64,000 nt of DNA from Mesorhizobium sp. ORS 3324. GTDB taxonomy: Bacteria; Pseudomonadota; Alphaproteobacteria; Rhizobiales; Rhizobiaceae. The position numbers and the translations under genes are program-made. The first letter of the stretch is position 1. Each line of letters opens with the position of its first letter. The stretch spans positions 279,235 through 343,234 of the forward strand of contig LM655202.1 in NCBI GenBank assembly GCA_000824825.2, read 5' to 3'. The notes beneath the pieces were generated by a model. The model worked only from the letters and a program-made list of their open reading frames with translations. It searched no databases and was not told where the DNA came from. Of this stretch, positions 9,336 through 18,366 are shown in pieces.

Positions 9336-10388
9336 ATGGAATTCGCATCCTTCATCCTGGCGGCCCAGCGTGGTTATCATCAGTCTTGCGAGAGCGTGAT
9401 CCGCAACTCCATCGAACAGGTGGTCGTTTCGGAACAGGCCGGCTTCGATACGGCGTGGTTCGCGGAGCACCACTTCAACAATTATAGCCTTGTTCCCTCG
9501 CCCTTGATGATGGTGGCGCACTGCGCCGGCGTGACGAGTACCATTCGCCTTGGCACTGCCGTGTGCGTGCTGCCGCTCTATCAACCGCAGCGACTGCTTT
9601 CCGAGATTGGGTTCGCCGACATTGTTGCGAACGGCCGCCTCGAGCTTGGCATCGGCTCGGGATACCAGCAATTCGAGTTCGAGCGCTTCGGCGTCAATAT
9701 CGATGAGGCGCCGGCGGTCTTTTCGGAATATTTGGACATCCTTCTGAAGGGCCTCAACCAGAACATCTTCGAGCACGACGGCCAGTATGAGAACATTCCC
9801 CCGACGGCGATTTCGCTGCGCACTGTCCAGAAGCCGACCCCGCCGATCTGGATCGCCTGTGGGACGGCCCGCATGGGCCGATCCTATCGTGAGGGACACA
9901 ATCTTTTTGTGACGGCATTCCATAACGGCTTGGAGGCTTTGAGCACGCTGCGCGAAGCCATCGAGAAGGCGGCGGCTGTCGAAGGCAAGAATGTCACGGA
10001 CGCCAAGATATCTTTGCTACGTTGCTGCTATGCCAGCGAGGACGAGGCAGAGATCAATAGCTATCTCGACAACGCCCGCTTCCAGCGCCGGCTGTCTGAA
10101 GCATTGCATCAGCGCCGCCAGCAGAGCCTGGATGGCTATCTGCTAAAAGAATCGCCAACGCAGCAAGATATGTCATTCGCCACGATGCGCCGAAACCTGC
10201 CGATCGGCAGCGTGAATCGCGTGATCGATCGCCTACTGGAAGAGATCGATATCTTAAAACCCAACCAGATCGCAATTCAGACCCAGTTGGGGGATTTCGA
10301 CCAAAAGACGATGCTGCGCCAGATCGAGCTCTGGGGAGACAAGATCATCCCGGCAGTCAACAAGTCGCTCGCTCATAAGGGAGGTTGA
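9336..10388 (+). CDS. Luciferase-like (FMN-dependent) monooxygenase
   Basis: The 350-residue product follows the bacterial luciferase-like monooxygenase family: an N-terminal beta strand (MEFASFILAAQRG), EHHFNNYSLVPSPL, IRLGTAVCVLPLYQP, and GRLELGIGSGY. These flavin enzymes use reduced FMN and oxygen. AAGGAAAC precedes the start at 9336. It follows the SDR in the same direction and is followed by nifQ after 18 bases, so it belongs to the NifA/sigma54 operon. From memory, y4vJ of NGR234 is the counterpart. The substrate is unknown. Confidence 0.88.
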   Translation: MEFASFILAAQRGYHQSCESVIRNSIEQVVVSEQAGFDTAWFAEHHFNNYSLVPSPLMMVAHCAGVTSTIRLGTAVCVLPLYQPQRLLSEIGFADIVANGRLELGIGSGYQQFEFERFGVNIDEAPAVFSEYLDILLKGLNQNIFEHDGQYENIPPTAISLRTVQKPTPPIWIACGTARMGRSYREGHNLFVTAFHNGLEALSTLREAIEKAAAVEGKNVTDAKISLLRCCYASEDEAEINSYLDNARFQRRLSEALHQRRQQSLDGYLLKESPTQQDMSFATMRRNLPIGSVNRVIDRLLEEIDILKPNQIAIQTQLGDFDQKTMLRQIELWGDKIIPAVNKSLAHKGG

Positions 10389-10406
10389 TGGGACAAAACC
10401 AGGAGA

Positions 10407-11030
10407 ATGAAACCCATGCTCGCCCACCACTGTGGCCGCCTTTGCGCTCGCCAATCGCCGCGGTTGAAGCTGGAGTTTGATCAGCATGTGCTTGCCTGCG
10501 TGCTTTCGTGCGCGCTCGAGGAAGTCGAGGCCGGCGAGGCGACGGCGACGGAGGCAACCGGTCTTTCGCGCGCCGAGCTGCGCGATGTCCTGGCCCGCAG
10601 CTTCCCCACTTTCCCCTTCAAGGCCTTCGCCCTGGAAGAGGTGGGCGAGCCCGAGCCGGACCCGGAGGAAGAACTTTTGCGCGAGCTGCTCCTGGCCCAT
10701 GCCTTGCCGGGCGACCCGGCAAGCGTCCGGTTTGCCAAGATCATCGCCCGGCGCGCCATGCGCAATGACCATCTCTGGCAGGACCTTGGACTTTTCAATC
10801 GCGCCGAGCTCAGTCGCCTGCTTGCCACGCATTTTCCGACCCTGGCGGCCGGTAACACCCAAAACATGAAATGGAAGAAGTACCTTTACCGCAAGCTTTG
10901 TGAGGCCGAAGGGTTTTCGCTATGCACCGCGCCCAGTTGCCGGGAATGCAATGATTTCGCAAGCTGCTTCGGTCCGGAGGAAGGCGAAAATCGCCTCGCA
11001 CGAATCAAAAATGAAATCGCATTGGATTAA
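10407..11030 (+). CDS. nifQ: NifQ, molybdenum-supply protein for FeMo-cofactor synthesis
   Basis: The 207-residue product has the NifQ signature C-x4-C-x2-C-x5-C at residues 173, 178, 181 and 187 (CTAPSCRECNDFASC). This holds the Fe-S cluster through which NifQ passes molybdenum to the NifEN/NifH assembly site. ATG at 10416 is an alternative start with better spacing from AGGAG. It is the last gene of the run from the P450, so it should share the promoter at 4348-4500. A decayed second nifQ lies at 21072-21416. Confidence 0.92.
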   Translation: MKPMLAHHCGRLCARQSPRLKLEFDQHVLACVLSCALEEVEAGEATATEATGLSRAELRDVLARSFPTFPFKAFALEEVGEPEPDPEEELLRELLLAHALPGDPASVRFAKIIARRAMRNDHLWQDLGLFNRAELSRLLATHFPTLAAGNTQNMKWKKYLYRKLCEAEGFSLCTAPSCRECNDFASCFGPEEGENRLARIKNEIALD

Positions 11031-11060
11031 GAGCCGCTTTCGTCAGTGGGAGAACGCGGC

Positions 11061-11131
11061 CAATCTTGATCGCCATCGAGCCGTAGACGCTTTTCCCGAC
11101 GACGTACACGGGAGGAGGGGATGTTCATCGT
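11061..11131 (-). pseudogene. 3'-terminal fragment of a second rpoN
   Basis: The minus strand reads MNIPSSR, then RRREKRL, then GDQD, nearly the same as the last residues of the complete RpoN encoded at 22660-24108 (MNIPSSVGRRREKRL...GDQD). The DNA similarity begins with the shared CAATCTTGATCGCC. Nothing upstream of this point matches rpoN, so only about 24 codons remain. It lies just behind nifQ. Confidence 0.75.
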
Positions 11132-11360
11132 CTGATCGAGGTGCGCGGGGGTCGACTTGGCTCGAGTGGAGACCTCTTGTTTCGGAGGTCGGGTCGATTA
11201 TATGTTTGGTAAACCCAGCGAGCGGGCATTGGGCTTGTCCCTGGCACCAATTCGGGTCACGTGTAGTCTCTTAGAGAGATTAGGCAACCCCACAGAAAAC
11301 ACGCTGAAAACGTAGAACCCAAGAACTGCCTGCCCTCCACAAGGTAGGCCGTTTCGCATT

Positions 11361-11381
11361 GGGTTAACGGGCTGTTAACCC
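11361..11381. repeat. Perfect inverted repeat GGGTTAAC-N5-GTTAACCC
   Basis: Two perfect 8-base arms are separated by GGGCT, about 190 bases before the 78-residue ORF. No T-run follows, so it is more like an operator than a terminator. Confidence 0.45.
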
Positions 11382-11570
11382 CCGGCCTTTGACACTTGGA
11401 ACAAAACGTGATTCGACCAGCCGGTCAAAAACTGGCACCCTGTTCGTGCTTTGTTCCGATGCAAGCTGGAGCAAGGAAACTGTTGAAAACAAGTGCGATG
11501 GATAGGCAAATCAGCCGCGCTAGCTCAACTTGGGTTCAAAATCAAACAGCCTAGCTGAGGAGGTCAACTA

Positions 11571-11807
11571 ATGAAGGTTCGGGTCAGGCACATAGGGCCA
11601 GCGACGCACCCTAGCGAGGTAGTGGTTTCTGTGGACACCACTACCGGCGCCGAACATTTGGTTGTGAATCAACGCTCACTTAAGGACAATAAACTAGAGA
11701 TTGGCTATCCAATAAATAGTCTCGATTCGAACCTGCTTGTTGAGCTTCCTCGCGAAACCATCAATGGATCGTGGAGAGTTTGGGTGCCACAGGCCTCAGT
11801 AGAATAG
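11571..11807 (+). CDS. Small hypothetical protein upstream of dcd
   Basis: The product has 78 residues and begins MKVRVRHIGPATHPSEVVVS. I do not recognise a family. It is rich in beta-prone residues and has no membrane segment or Cys. GAGGAGG lies eight bases before the ATG, a strong ribosome-binding site, and only 15 bases separate it from the dCTP deaminase gene. The two should therefore be one transcript. Translation is well supported; the function is unknown. Confidence 0.6.
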   Translation: MKVRVRHIGPATHPSEVVVSVDTTTGAEHLVVNQRSLKDNKLEIGYPINSLDSNLLVELPRETINGSWRVWVPQASVE

Positions 11808-11822
11808 CCATGGAGGGGCGGG

Positions 11823-12389
11823 ATGATACTAACCGACAGGGAAATTCAAATCGCCTTGCAAAACGAGGCGATCATAGTGGATCCCGCCCCTGACATCTCC
11901 TTCTACAGCTCGACCAGCCTCGATCTCACTCTCGATCGACGCCTGACCCTTTTCAAAGACCAGAAGACAGGCATTAACCTCTCCATTGATCCTTCGCAGA
12001 AGGGATATAATCACGAAGAGGTAATGGCGGAAATCACTACGCCCGTCGATATCGATGAAGAGCACGGGTTTGAATTCCCGCCCCACCACATGATCCTGGC
12101 TTGGACGCGCGAGTTCGTGGAACTGAAGTTCCAGTCTCGGATTGCTGCTCGCGTTGAGGGGAAAAGCTCTCTTGCCAGATTAGGGATCGGAATTCATCTA
12201 ACCGCCCCGACCATCCATGCAGGCTTCGCCGGCCAAATCCGACTCGAAATGGTCAACCACAATAAAGTACCGGTCAGACTGCGGATCGGGATGAAAATTT
12301 GCCAGCTGATTTTTGAGCAGACTCTGGGCACACCAGTTCGTGGGTATGAAGGCCGTTTCGCGGGTCAAACTACAACGAAAAAAGGCTAA
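11823..12389 (+). CDS. dcd: dCTP deaminase / dUTPase-fold protein
   Basis: The 188-residue product has the trimeric dUTPase-like fold: the N-terminal LTDREIQIAL and SSTSLDLTLD, the central motif EGKSSLARLGI (the phosphate-binding G-K-S-S-L-A-R-x-G of Dcd), then APTIHAGFAGQI with E following in the strand. Dcd deaminates dCTP to dUTP. Housekeeping Dcd has a similar length, so this may be a second copy used in the symbiotic state or a former phage or transposon cargo gene. GGAGGGG precedes the start. It is the partner of the 78-residue ORF. Confidence 0.85.
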   Translation: MILTDREIQIALQNEAIIVDPAPDISFYSSTSLDLTLDRRLTLFKDQKTGINLSIDPSQKGYNHEEVMAEITTPVDIDEEHGFEFPPHHMILAWTREFVELKFQSRIAARVEGKSSLARLGIGIHLTAPTIHAGFAGQIRLEMVNHNKVPVRLRIGMKICQLIFEQTLGTPVRGYEGRFAGQTTTKKG

Positions 12390-12639
12390 CACGCTCGACG
12401 CGTCCATGGCAGTCGCGGGGCGGCTAGCCGCGCAACATTGTTTGCATATATCTGATCTTTTGAGTCGATGCATTCAGGTAGACGACGAGTGGAAATGGCG
12501 GCATAGCTGAACACGGGACGGTGTCCGCGATTTTCCTTGTCTCAGTCTGGGGGTGCACTCCACCACAGGGCGTGTGCCGTCCGGAATTATCTGTCGTCAG
12601 TACCCGGCGTGATGTAGTGCGATTCGGCACCGCTTTCCG

Positions 12640-13270
12640 TCACAGCGATTTCGGCGTGAGCACCGAGTGCTTGCGCAGCGGCGTGTTGCGCAAGATCGAC
12701 GCCACAAGGGTTTCGAACTGTTCGTTGGCAGCCCATCGGCTCAGAGTGAACTGCTCGAACCGGCGCGCAAGCTGGACGTCGCCGCTGACGGCCTCCCGCG
12801 CCTCGTTGACACCGAAGCAGACCAGCGAGACCTGCAGGCGGTTGCTGAGGAAGCGTAGCGTGTTCAGAACGATGCGCTGCTCGCGATAGGTTCAGGCGAG
12901 GATGTTGCGCACCTCGTCGATGACCAGCACCTGTACGCCAATGGCCTCCATGATCCGCAAAGCGGCCTGTTCCATTTGGGCGACGTCGGCGCGTGGGCGC
13001 TGTGGCGCGCCGAGAAGGGTGAGGAGTTCAGCGTAGAACCGGCGCTCACCGGGTCGGCTGGTCATTTCCATCGCGAGGACCGGAGTCCTCAGCGTGCCGG
13101 TTATGGGGCTAAAGCTCGGCGGGTGCTCGTCCCGGAAGCGCTTCATGATCGTGTCTTGCCCATGCCGCTGTCCCCATAGATTGCGACGGAAGGCATGCGC
13201 GTGCCCCCCTCTGACCAGCCTTCTGTTCAATCTTCCTAACGGCCGTCGATCTCGCCATGCGGCGCCTCCC
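12640..13270 (-). pseudogene. TniB-family transposition ATPase, decayed
   Basis: Minus-strand frames give YGDSGMGKT (Walker A), then RFYAELLTLLGAPQRPRAD, then IGVQVLVIDEVRNILA (Walker B). After a stop, another frame gives LRFLSNRLQVSLVCFG and LARRFEQFTLSRW. This is the order of TniB, the AAA ATPase of Tn5053/Tn402-type transposons. A frameshift follows Walker A and another break lies near 12890. No TniA or TniQ is recognisable beside it. Confidence 0.75.
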
Positions 13271-13632
13271 CGATCCCCATTCGCCTTAGGCGTGATCTGT
13301 AGAGCAGACGATTGCGTCCATTCCCACGTATTCGACGAATGTTTTACAGTTCAGCCGCGTGCGGTCGCAGACGCGGTTGTTCGAAAGCCGACGCTCAGGC
13401 TGCGAGTATTTCCGCCGGTGGGGGCCACGCCTGCCCATGTTTTCCTGTCTTTCAAGCAAGGTCCGCAAAAAACCTGTGTTGGCATACCGGTTGCAAACCG
13501 AAAAGGACCCGCACGGTCCTCGCGGTCCCTACGCCAGAGTTCAAATGAAACTTCCAAGCTGACAGCGATGTAGCGCGAGTGCAACTCCGTCGCGCTTGAC
13601 TTCCCAGGAAACACCAAAGGAGCCCTGAAGAA
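13271..13632. other. Upstream region of the PrnB-like gene
   Basis: No gene is recognised. It contains the sigma54-type element and activator half match described at 13378-13494. Confidence 0.4.
13378..13494 (+). promoter_or_regulatory. Sigma54 -24/-12 element with near-match NifA site
   Basis: TTGGCATACCGGTTGCAA has GG at 13481-13482 and GC at 13493-13494 with the correct ten-base gap. At 13378-13393 lies TGT-N10-ACG, one base off the TGT-N10-ACA consensus. It sits 87 bases from the -24 element, the same spacing as at two other promoters here. It faces the PrnB-like gene, about 140 bases away. Confidence 0.55.
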
Positions 13633-14823
13633 ATGAACGTGCCAAGTTATTCCGCGGCCTCGCCAGATCAGCGGGCCGTGCGCGGGATATTTTCTCACCT
13701 AGCGGATCGCATCGATCGCCGCCTGCGAATACGCCCGCTTGGGATTATTAGCGATTTTGTCGCCGACCAACTCCCGCACCGTATCGCGGAGATCAAAAAT
13801 AGTGAACAGCGAGCTGAAGCTGTCAAGGCGCTTGGGCGTAGCATCAACGCCATGCTAGCGGCAGGGGACCATGAGGCGCACCTGCTGAATCTGACACAGT
13901 CGGAGTTTGGGGTAGCCAAGACAGATATCCAATATCTCCTCAATATTGTTTACCAGATGTCTGCATTTGCGGGACTTAACCATTACGATGCCGAGTTAAC
14001 GGTGGGAGAGCGGCTGAGGCGCATTGCCGCCTTAAGTTGCGAGCGGGAGCCTAGCATAGATGTTCTTTCCTATGAAGATATGATCCTTACCAATCCGGTG
14101 GAGAGCGATCCGCGCGTATATTGCCTCGACTCAGCTGGCGTCGAGGAGCGAGATTTTTGCCTGGGTCATCAACTCATTGAGAGAGATTTGCAATTCGCAG
14201 TGGACACCCTGCTTGAGTTGCGTGACCAGGTCGGGGCGGATGCGCGCTGGTGTCTTACACTGTGCCTAGAGCGCCTGGAGTCGGCGAATTACATTCTGAC
14301 GCGCTTTCATGATCATATGTCGCCCGATCTATTTGGCGAATTTCGCGAGTTCTACGGAAAAAACCCTTACAAGAATAGGCTGGCGCCAAGTGGCCGATTC
14401 TCGGCCCGCGTTGTCGCGGTTTCTGTACTACTCATCGGTGAAGAAATCTTCCGCAAAAAACCGCAATTCTATAGGGATGTTTATCGGCTGTCGGAATACT
14501 ACCCGCGAGGATGTATTGGTGCGGTCTTTGGCTGGTTGTCTTCAGATAAGAGCAGCACGGGCGCCCAGCCAGGCTGGCTTAGAGGGAAAGCGGCCTTTCC
14601 TAAAATAGCAACCGTCTCGCCCGTGATAGAGCGGAAAAGCACTCAAATCCGAGAGCTGTACGCGTCCTGTGTCGATGCGCTGGACCGGTTCACCCGGATG
14701 CACCGAAAGTCGGCTTTGAAATATACGATTGAACCCGGTCGCCCCATCGCCGGAGTTGAGGCGTGGGAAAGCATGGACGCTGTGCTTTCACAGCGGTTGT
14801 TAACGGCGGCGGATCAAAGCTAA
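13633..14823 (+). CDS. PrnB-like protein (DUF1864, heme-dioxygenase-like superfamily)
   Basis: The 396-residue product is mostly alpha helical. The middle part (ERLESANYILTRFHDHMSPD, then FREFYGKNPY, then LAPSGRFSARV) resembles the segment of PrnB, which rearranges chlorotryptophan in pyrrolnitrin synthesis, and of DUF1864 proteins related to indoleamine/tryptophan dioxygenases. The assignment is from remembered motif order, so it is moderate. AAGGAG lies ten bases before the start. A GNAT acetyltransferase gene follows after 61 bases. The sigma54-type element upstream suggests symbiotic expression. A role in indole or tryptophan-derived chemistry is inference only. Confidence 0.5.
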   Translation: MNVPSYSAASPDQRAVRGIFSHLADRIDRRLRIRPLGIISDFVADQLPHRIAEIKNSEQRAEAVKALGRSINAMLAAGDHEAHLLNLTQSEFGVAKTDIQYLLNIVYQMSAFAGLNHYDAELTVGERLRRIAALSCEREPSIDVLSYEDMILTNPVESDPRVYCLDSAGVEERDFCLGHQLIERDLQFAVDTLLELRDQVGADARWCLTLCLERLESANYILTRFHDHMSPDLFGEFREFYGKNPYKNRLAPSGRFSARVVAVSVLLIGEEIFRKKPQFYRDVYRLSEYYPRGCIGAVFGWLSSDKSSTGAQPGWLRGKAAFPKIATVSPVIERKSTQIRELYASCVDALDRFTRMHRKSALKYTIEPGRPIAGVEAWESMDAVLSQRLLTAADQS

Positions 14824-14884
14824 CAGGCACAATCGTCTGGGTGAGCGCGATGCCAGCCTCGCAGGCGTCCAATAGGTGAGGTCG

Positions 14885-15382
14885 ATGTTTCAAGACGACG
14901 TGATCTTTCGTAGGTTTGAACGTGAGGATGTTGATAATGTATGGCACCTGCATAGGAGTGCATCTGAGGCTGTTGGTGTGTATGGTCCGGAAGGGACGTG
15001 GGAGGATGATTTACGCAATATCGGAGAAGCATATATCGAATCTGGCGGAGACTTCATAGTTGCGCATATTGGTCCCCAGTTCGCAGCTATGGGCGGATTG
15101 CAACCTGTCGGCGATGAAATCGCAGAACTCAAGCGTATACGGGTCGATCCCGCCTTTCAACGACGGGGGCTTGGAAGAAGGATTGTTAGCGAGTTGGAAT
15201 CGCGAGCCGTTGCTCTCGGATTCAAATGCATAGTGCTCGAGACGACAACGATCCAAGTAGGCGCTCAAAGACTTTATGAGACGGCCGGCTATATTCGTCG
15301 CGGGGAGGGGAAGTTGCACGGATACGCCGTGATCTTCTACGAAAAGCGTCTCTCCGGCCAGGATGCTCTTGGTTTCTGCTGA
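14885..15382 (+). CDS. GNAT-family N-acetyltransferase
   Basis: The 165-residue product has the GNAT acetyl-CoA site: LKRIRVDPAFQRRGLGRRIV (motif A, with the R/Q-x2-G-x-G/A loop QRRGLG) and then LYETAGYIRRGEGK of motif B. The start at 14885 is taken with GAGG just upstream; GTG at 14876 is an alternative. It is downstream of the PrnB-like gene in the same direction, so the two may work on one small molecule. The acceptor substrate cannot be read from sequence. Confidence 0.8.
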   Translation: MFQDDVIFRRFEREDVDNVWHLHRSASEAVGVYGPEGTWEDDLRNIGEAYIESGGDFIVAHIGPQFAAMGGLQPVGDEIAELKRIRVDPAFQRRGLGRRIVSELESRAVALGFKCIVLETTTIQVGAQRLYETAGYIRRGEGKLHGYAVIFYEKRLSGQDALGFC

Positions 15383-15536
15383 GAAATGCCCCACCATCCG
15401 CTGCATGTATGTTTCGAGATTCAGGTTGTAAGTGGGCGCGTCTCTATGCGGACAGACAGACCTTCGGTTCCGAGTTCACCGACCGCGTAACTGCCTCGGT
15501 CCGATGAGCCGCAGTGTCCGTTCTGAGGATGGGGTG

Positions 15537-16540
15537 TGACCTGAGACCCTGAACTTCCTCCAGATTTGGGTAGAGTCCGTCGATCACGGAGACGGACGAT
15601 GCGACCATCACGGTTCACGGAAGAGTAGATCATCGGGATGCTGAAGGAGCAGGAGGCGGGCGCGAAGACGGCTGATGTCTGCCGCAAGCATGGCATCTCG
15701 GCAGCGACCTTCTACAAGTTCAAGGCGGCGGGATGGAGGTGTCCGACCCCGTCGCCTGAAGGCTCTGGAAGATGAGAACGCCCGGCTGAAGAAGCTCCTG
15801 GTCGAGGAGATGCTCGACGACGCGATCCTGAAGGATGTTGCCGCAAAAAAATGGTGACGCCCGATGCGAACCGGAAGGCGGTGGCTCATGCCTGCAAGGC
15901 GTATGGGGTGAGCCAGCGTCGGGCGTGCCAGGCCCTGAGGATCGATCGTTCGACCGTGCGCTACACCGCCATCCGTCCGGACGACGCTACGTTGCGCGAG
16001 GCGATGAAGGCTGTGGCGGCAGAGCGCCGGCGGTTCGGTTACCGCAGGGGATCCACGTCATGCTGGACCGGCAGGGCATCGTGATGACCCAGAAGAAGCT
16101 GCGGCGGCTTTACCGGGAGGAGAAGCTCCAGGTCCGCAAGCGTGGCGGCCGCAAGGGAGCGCTGGGCACACGCAGACCGATGCTCGTTCCGGATTGCGCC
16201 AACTCCCGCTGGAGCCTGGACTTCGTCTCCGACACCTTCACCGACGGCCGTCGCTTCCGGGTGCTCGCCGTGGTCGACGACTATACGCGGGAGTGTCTGG
16301 CGCTGATCGCCGACACCTCGCTGTCGGGCCTGCGCGTTGTGCGCGAGCTCGACACCATCATGCGCTGGCGCGGGCGGCCCGCCATGATCGTTTCGGACAA
16401 CGGCACAGAGCTGCCCCCCATGGCGGTCCTGCGCTGGTGCCAGCAGACCGGCGTCGAATGGCACTATATCGCGCCGGGTAAGCCCATGCAGAATGCCTTC
16501 GTCGAGAGCTTTCAACGGGCGCCTCAGGCTTCGTGGTAAC
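15537..16540 (+). pseudogene. IS3-family (IS407-type) element, broken orfA and truncated orfB
   Basis: At 15600 an orfA begins MRPSRF and after an in-frame stop continues GMLKEQEAGAKTADVCRKHG. It shifts frame and then gives DENARLKKLLVEEMLDDAIL. OrfB follows (MVTPDANRKAVAHACKAYGV), shifts frame near 16050, and continues through DFVSDTFTDGRRFRVLAVVD and IVSDNGTE with the D-D part of the DDE triad. It is cut off at FVESFQ before the final E region is complete. TGACCTGAGACCCTGAACTT near 15537 looks like the left end. Non-functional. Confidence 0.85.
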
Positions 16541-16925
16541 CTGAAGTCACGTCGGCGCGGCCGGCCGGCGAGAGTGGCGGGAGGAGTTGACGGGGACTTG
16601 CCATTGCAGAGCGCAGTCGATCCGACGGCGTCTCAGGAAAAGGCTCCGACCACGGCCGGGCGCCGGATCAGGGAATTAGAGCAGAAAGTCGGGCAACAGC
16701 AGCTCGATCTCGATTTTTTTCGCGAAGCCTTGCGGCACTTCGAGGAAGATCAGCGCCGGAGCAGCGCTCCTGGCGAGACGGGATCTTCAAAGTCATCGAA
16801 AAGATGACGGCCGGCCTGTCGCAAGGCGAATTCAACATCGATCGAATGTGCTGGCTCGCTGGTGTCAGCCGCGCGAGTTATTACCGTCACTGGCTAGATT
16901 CGGCCCCTCAATCTCACGTGATGTG
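16541..16925 (+). pseudogene. Fragment of a second IS3-family element
   Basis: One frame carries the orfA end RELEQKVGQQQLDLDFFREA. The next carries an orfB start, MTAGLSQGEFNIDRMCWLAG followed by VSRASYYRHWL, after which it stops. This is a different IS3-family subgroup from the element immediately upstream. Only the junction of orfA and orfB remains. Confidence 0.75.
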
Positions 16926-17735
16926 ATGTCCGACGCTCTCTTCTCATCTTTCCTCATGTTTGACCGGCCGCCTGCGCCGATCGCCGGACGGCGCACGTCG
17001 GGCGGCGCTAGGGCGCAGGAGCGCCCCAGCCGCTCCGTCTCCGACGATCGCGAGCTTCTTGTCGGGGCGATCCGTCGCGCGCTTCAAGAGACAGCGCCGG
17101 CCGTGGCGGCGCCAGCAACTGCGACCTCGACAGGATTCGTGGATCTCGCTGCCGCGGCCGCTGACATCGGCATTCCGTCGTGCTTCAACTCAAGCCCGAC
17201 TTAGACGAAGGACGCCGAAGCGCGGTGCGCTCCTTCCTTGAAATAGTTGTCCGCGTGAGTGCCACGCTTGACGAAACACGCCTCGAGTCGACGATCGGCA
17301 AGCTCGCGGAGGTCCTCCTGCCCGATGAACTCGCCGACGCGTGGAGCACTGGCCTTGGACAACCTCGAGCTGCGTGATCGATTCGTCTCGGAGGTCCCCC
17401 AGCTCACGAGCGCCGAGATCGGAGCACAGGCGGGCCTGAAGACCAAGAACCCCTATGCGACCGCAGCGCGCTGGAAAAAGGCCGGCAACATCTTCTCGGT
17501 CCAGCACCGCGGCAAGGAGTATTTCCCGGCTTTCCAGTTCCGCGAGGGGCGGCCGCACCCCACGATCAAGAAGGCGCTCGGGGCACTTCCTCCCCGGCTG
17601 TCTGCGTGGCAACGTGCCTTCTGGTTCATGTCGACGAACGGCTGGCTGGCCGACAAGGCACCCGCCGATATGCTCGACGATCCGCAGTCCATCATCGCAG
17701 CCGCTGAACGAGAGGGCGAAGAGGTGGTTGGGTGA
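16926..17735 (+). pseudogene. Broken partner (antitoxin-like) gene of a RES toxin
   Basis: The reading starts MSDALFSSFLMFDRPP at 16926, shifts frame near 17180 (VLQLKPDLDEGRRSAVRSFL) and again near 17350. It ends in FWFMSTNGWLADKAPADMLD with DDPQSIIAAAE. The final segment resembles the Xre/MbcA/ParS toxin-binding module that partners RES toxins. It overlaps the RES frame by GTGA, so the two were translationally coupled. Two frameshifts make it unlikely to give a working protein unless the sequence has errors. Confidence 0.55.
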
Positions 17736-18366
17736 GCGTGTCAAGCGTGCGCCCGCCGCCCTTTCCCTTTCCGAGCATCAACACCCAAAAGGTCACGAAA
17801 GGTAGCGTCCTACATCGGACGCACGGCTCCAGTTTCCGGCCGGCACAGTTCAACCCATGCATTGGCCAGCCGACACGGTTTGCTCCTTTTCAAGATTCCG
17901 CAGGCACATGCGTCCCGACGCTCTACGCGGCGACATCGCGGGAGGCAGCGGCTTTCGAGTCGATTTTTCACGACATCAAGACCACGCCGTCTTCAAGAAA
18001 GCCCGCCTCGACGTCATCGAATCGCGCAGAGTAAGCCGCATAGCACCGAAGCGCGATCTGCTCGTTGCCGGCCTGTTCGCGCCGGATCTCAAGGCGTGGG
18101 GCATAAGCCGCGGCGATCTCATCGAAACGCCGAAATCAACCTACGGTCAGACTGTTCTTTGGGCTCAAGCGATTCACGGCGCCAGAGCGGACGTTGACGG
18201 CCTGCTTTGGACATCTCGACAGTGCGACCCAGATCGATGCGTAACACTGTTCGAGGGCGAAGGAGATTTCGAGGTTCACGACAGCATCGAGGTCGGCTTC
18301 GACGCGGACCTGTTGCTCGAGATCCGAGCTTTCGGCCTGCGCGCCGGCAATACCATCATTTCGTGA
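17732..18366 (+). pseudogene. RES-domain toxin, frameshifted
   Basis: The first frame reads GSVLHRTHGS, then FNPCIGQPTRFAPF and TLYAATSREAAAFESIFHDI. Near 17975-17990 the reading must change frame, and it continues FKKARLDVIESRRVSRIAP and then TYGQTVLWAQAIHG, DGLLWTSRQ. This is the R-E-S order of RES-domain NAD+-consuming toxins. The toxin is therefore broken by a single frameshift, while its partner has two. With its partner upstream it is a dead type II toxin-antitoxin unit. Confidence 0.75.

Larger units (their letters stand above)
11031..11570. other. Intergenic region with an rpoN fragment and a palindrome
   Basis: No complete gene is seen. The region contains a 3' fragment of rpoN (11061-11131) and the inverted repeat at 11361-11381. 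I searched it for a NifA site or sigma54 element in front of the ORF at 11571 and found none. Confidence 0.5.

Noticed and set aside
11425-11450. TGGCACCCTGTTCGTGC as a sigma54 promoter for the 78-residue ORF
   Set aside because: The distance from GG to GC is 12 and not 10, and no NifA site is upstream.
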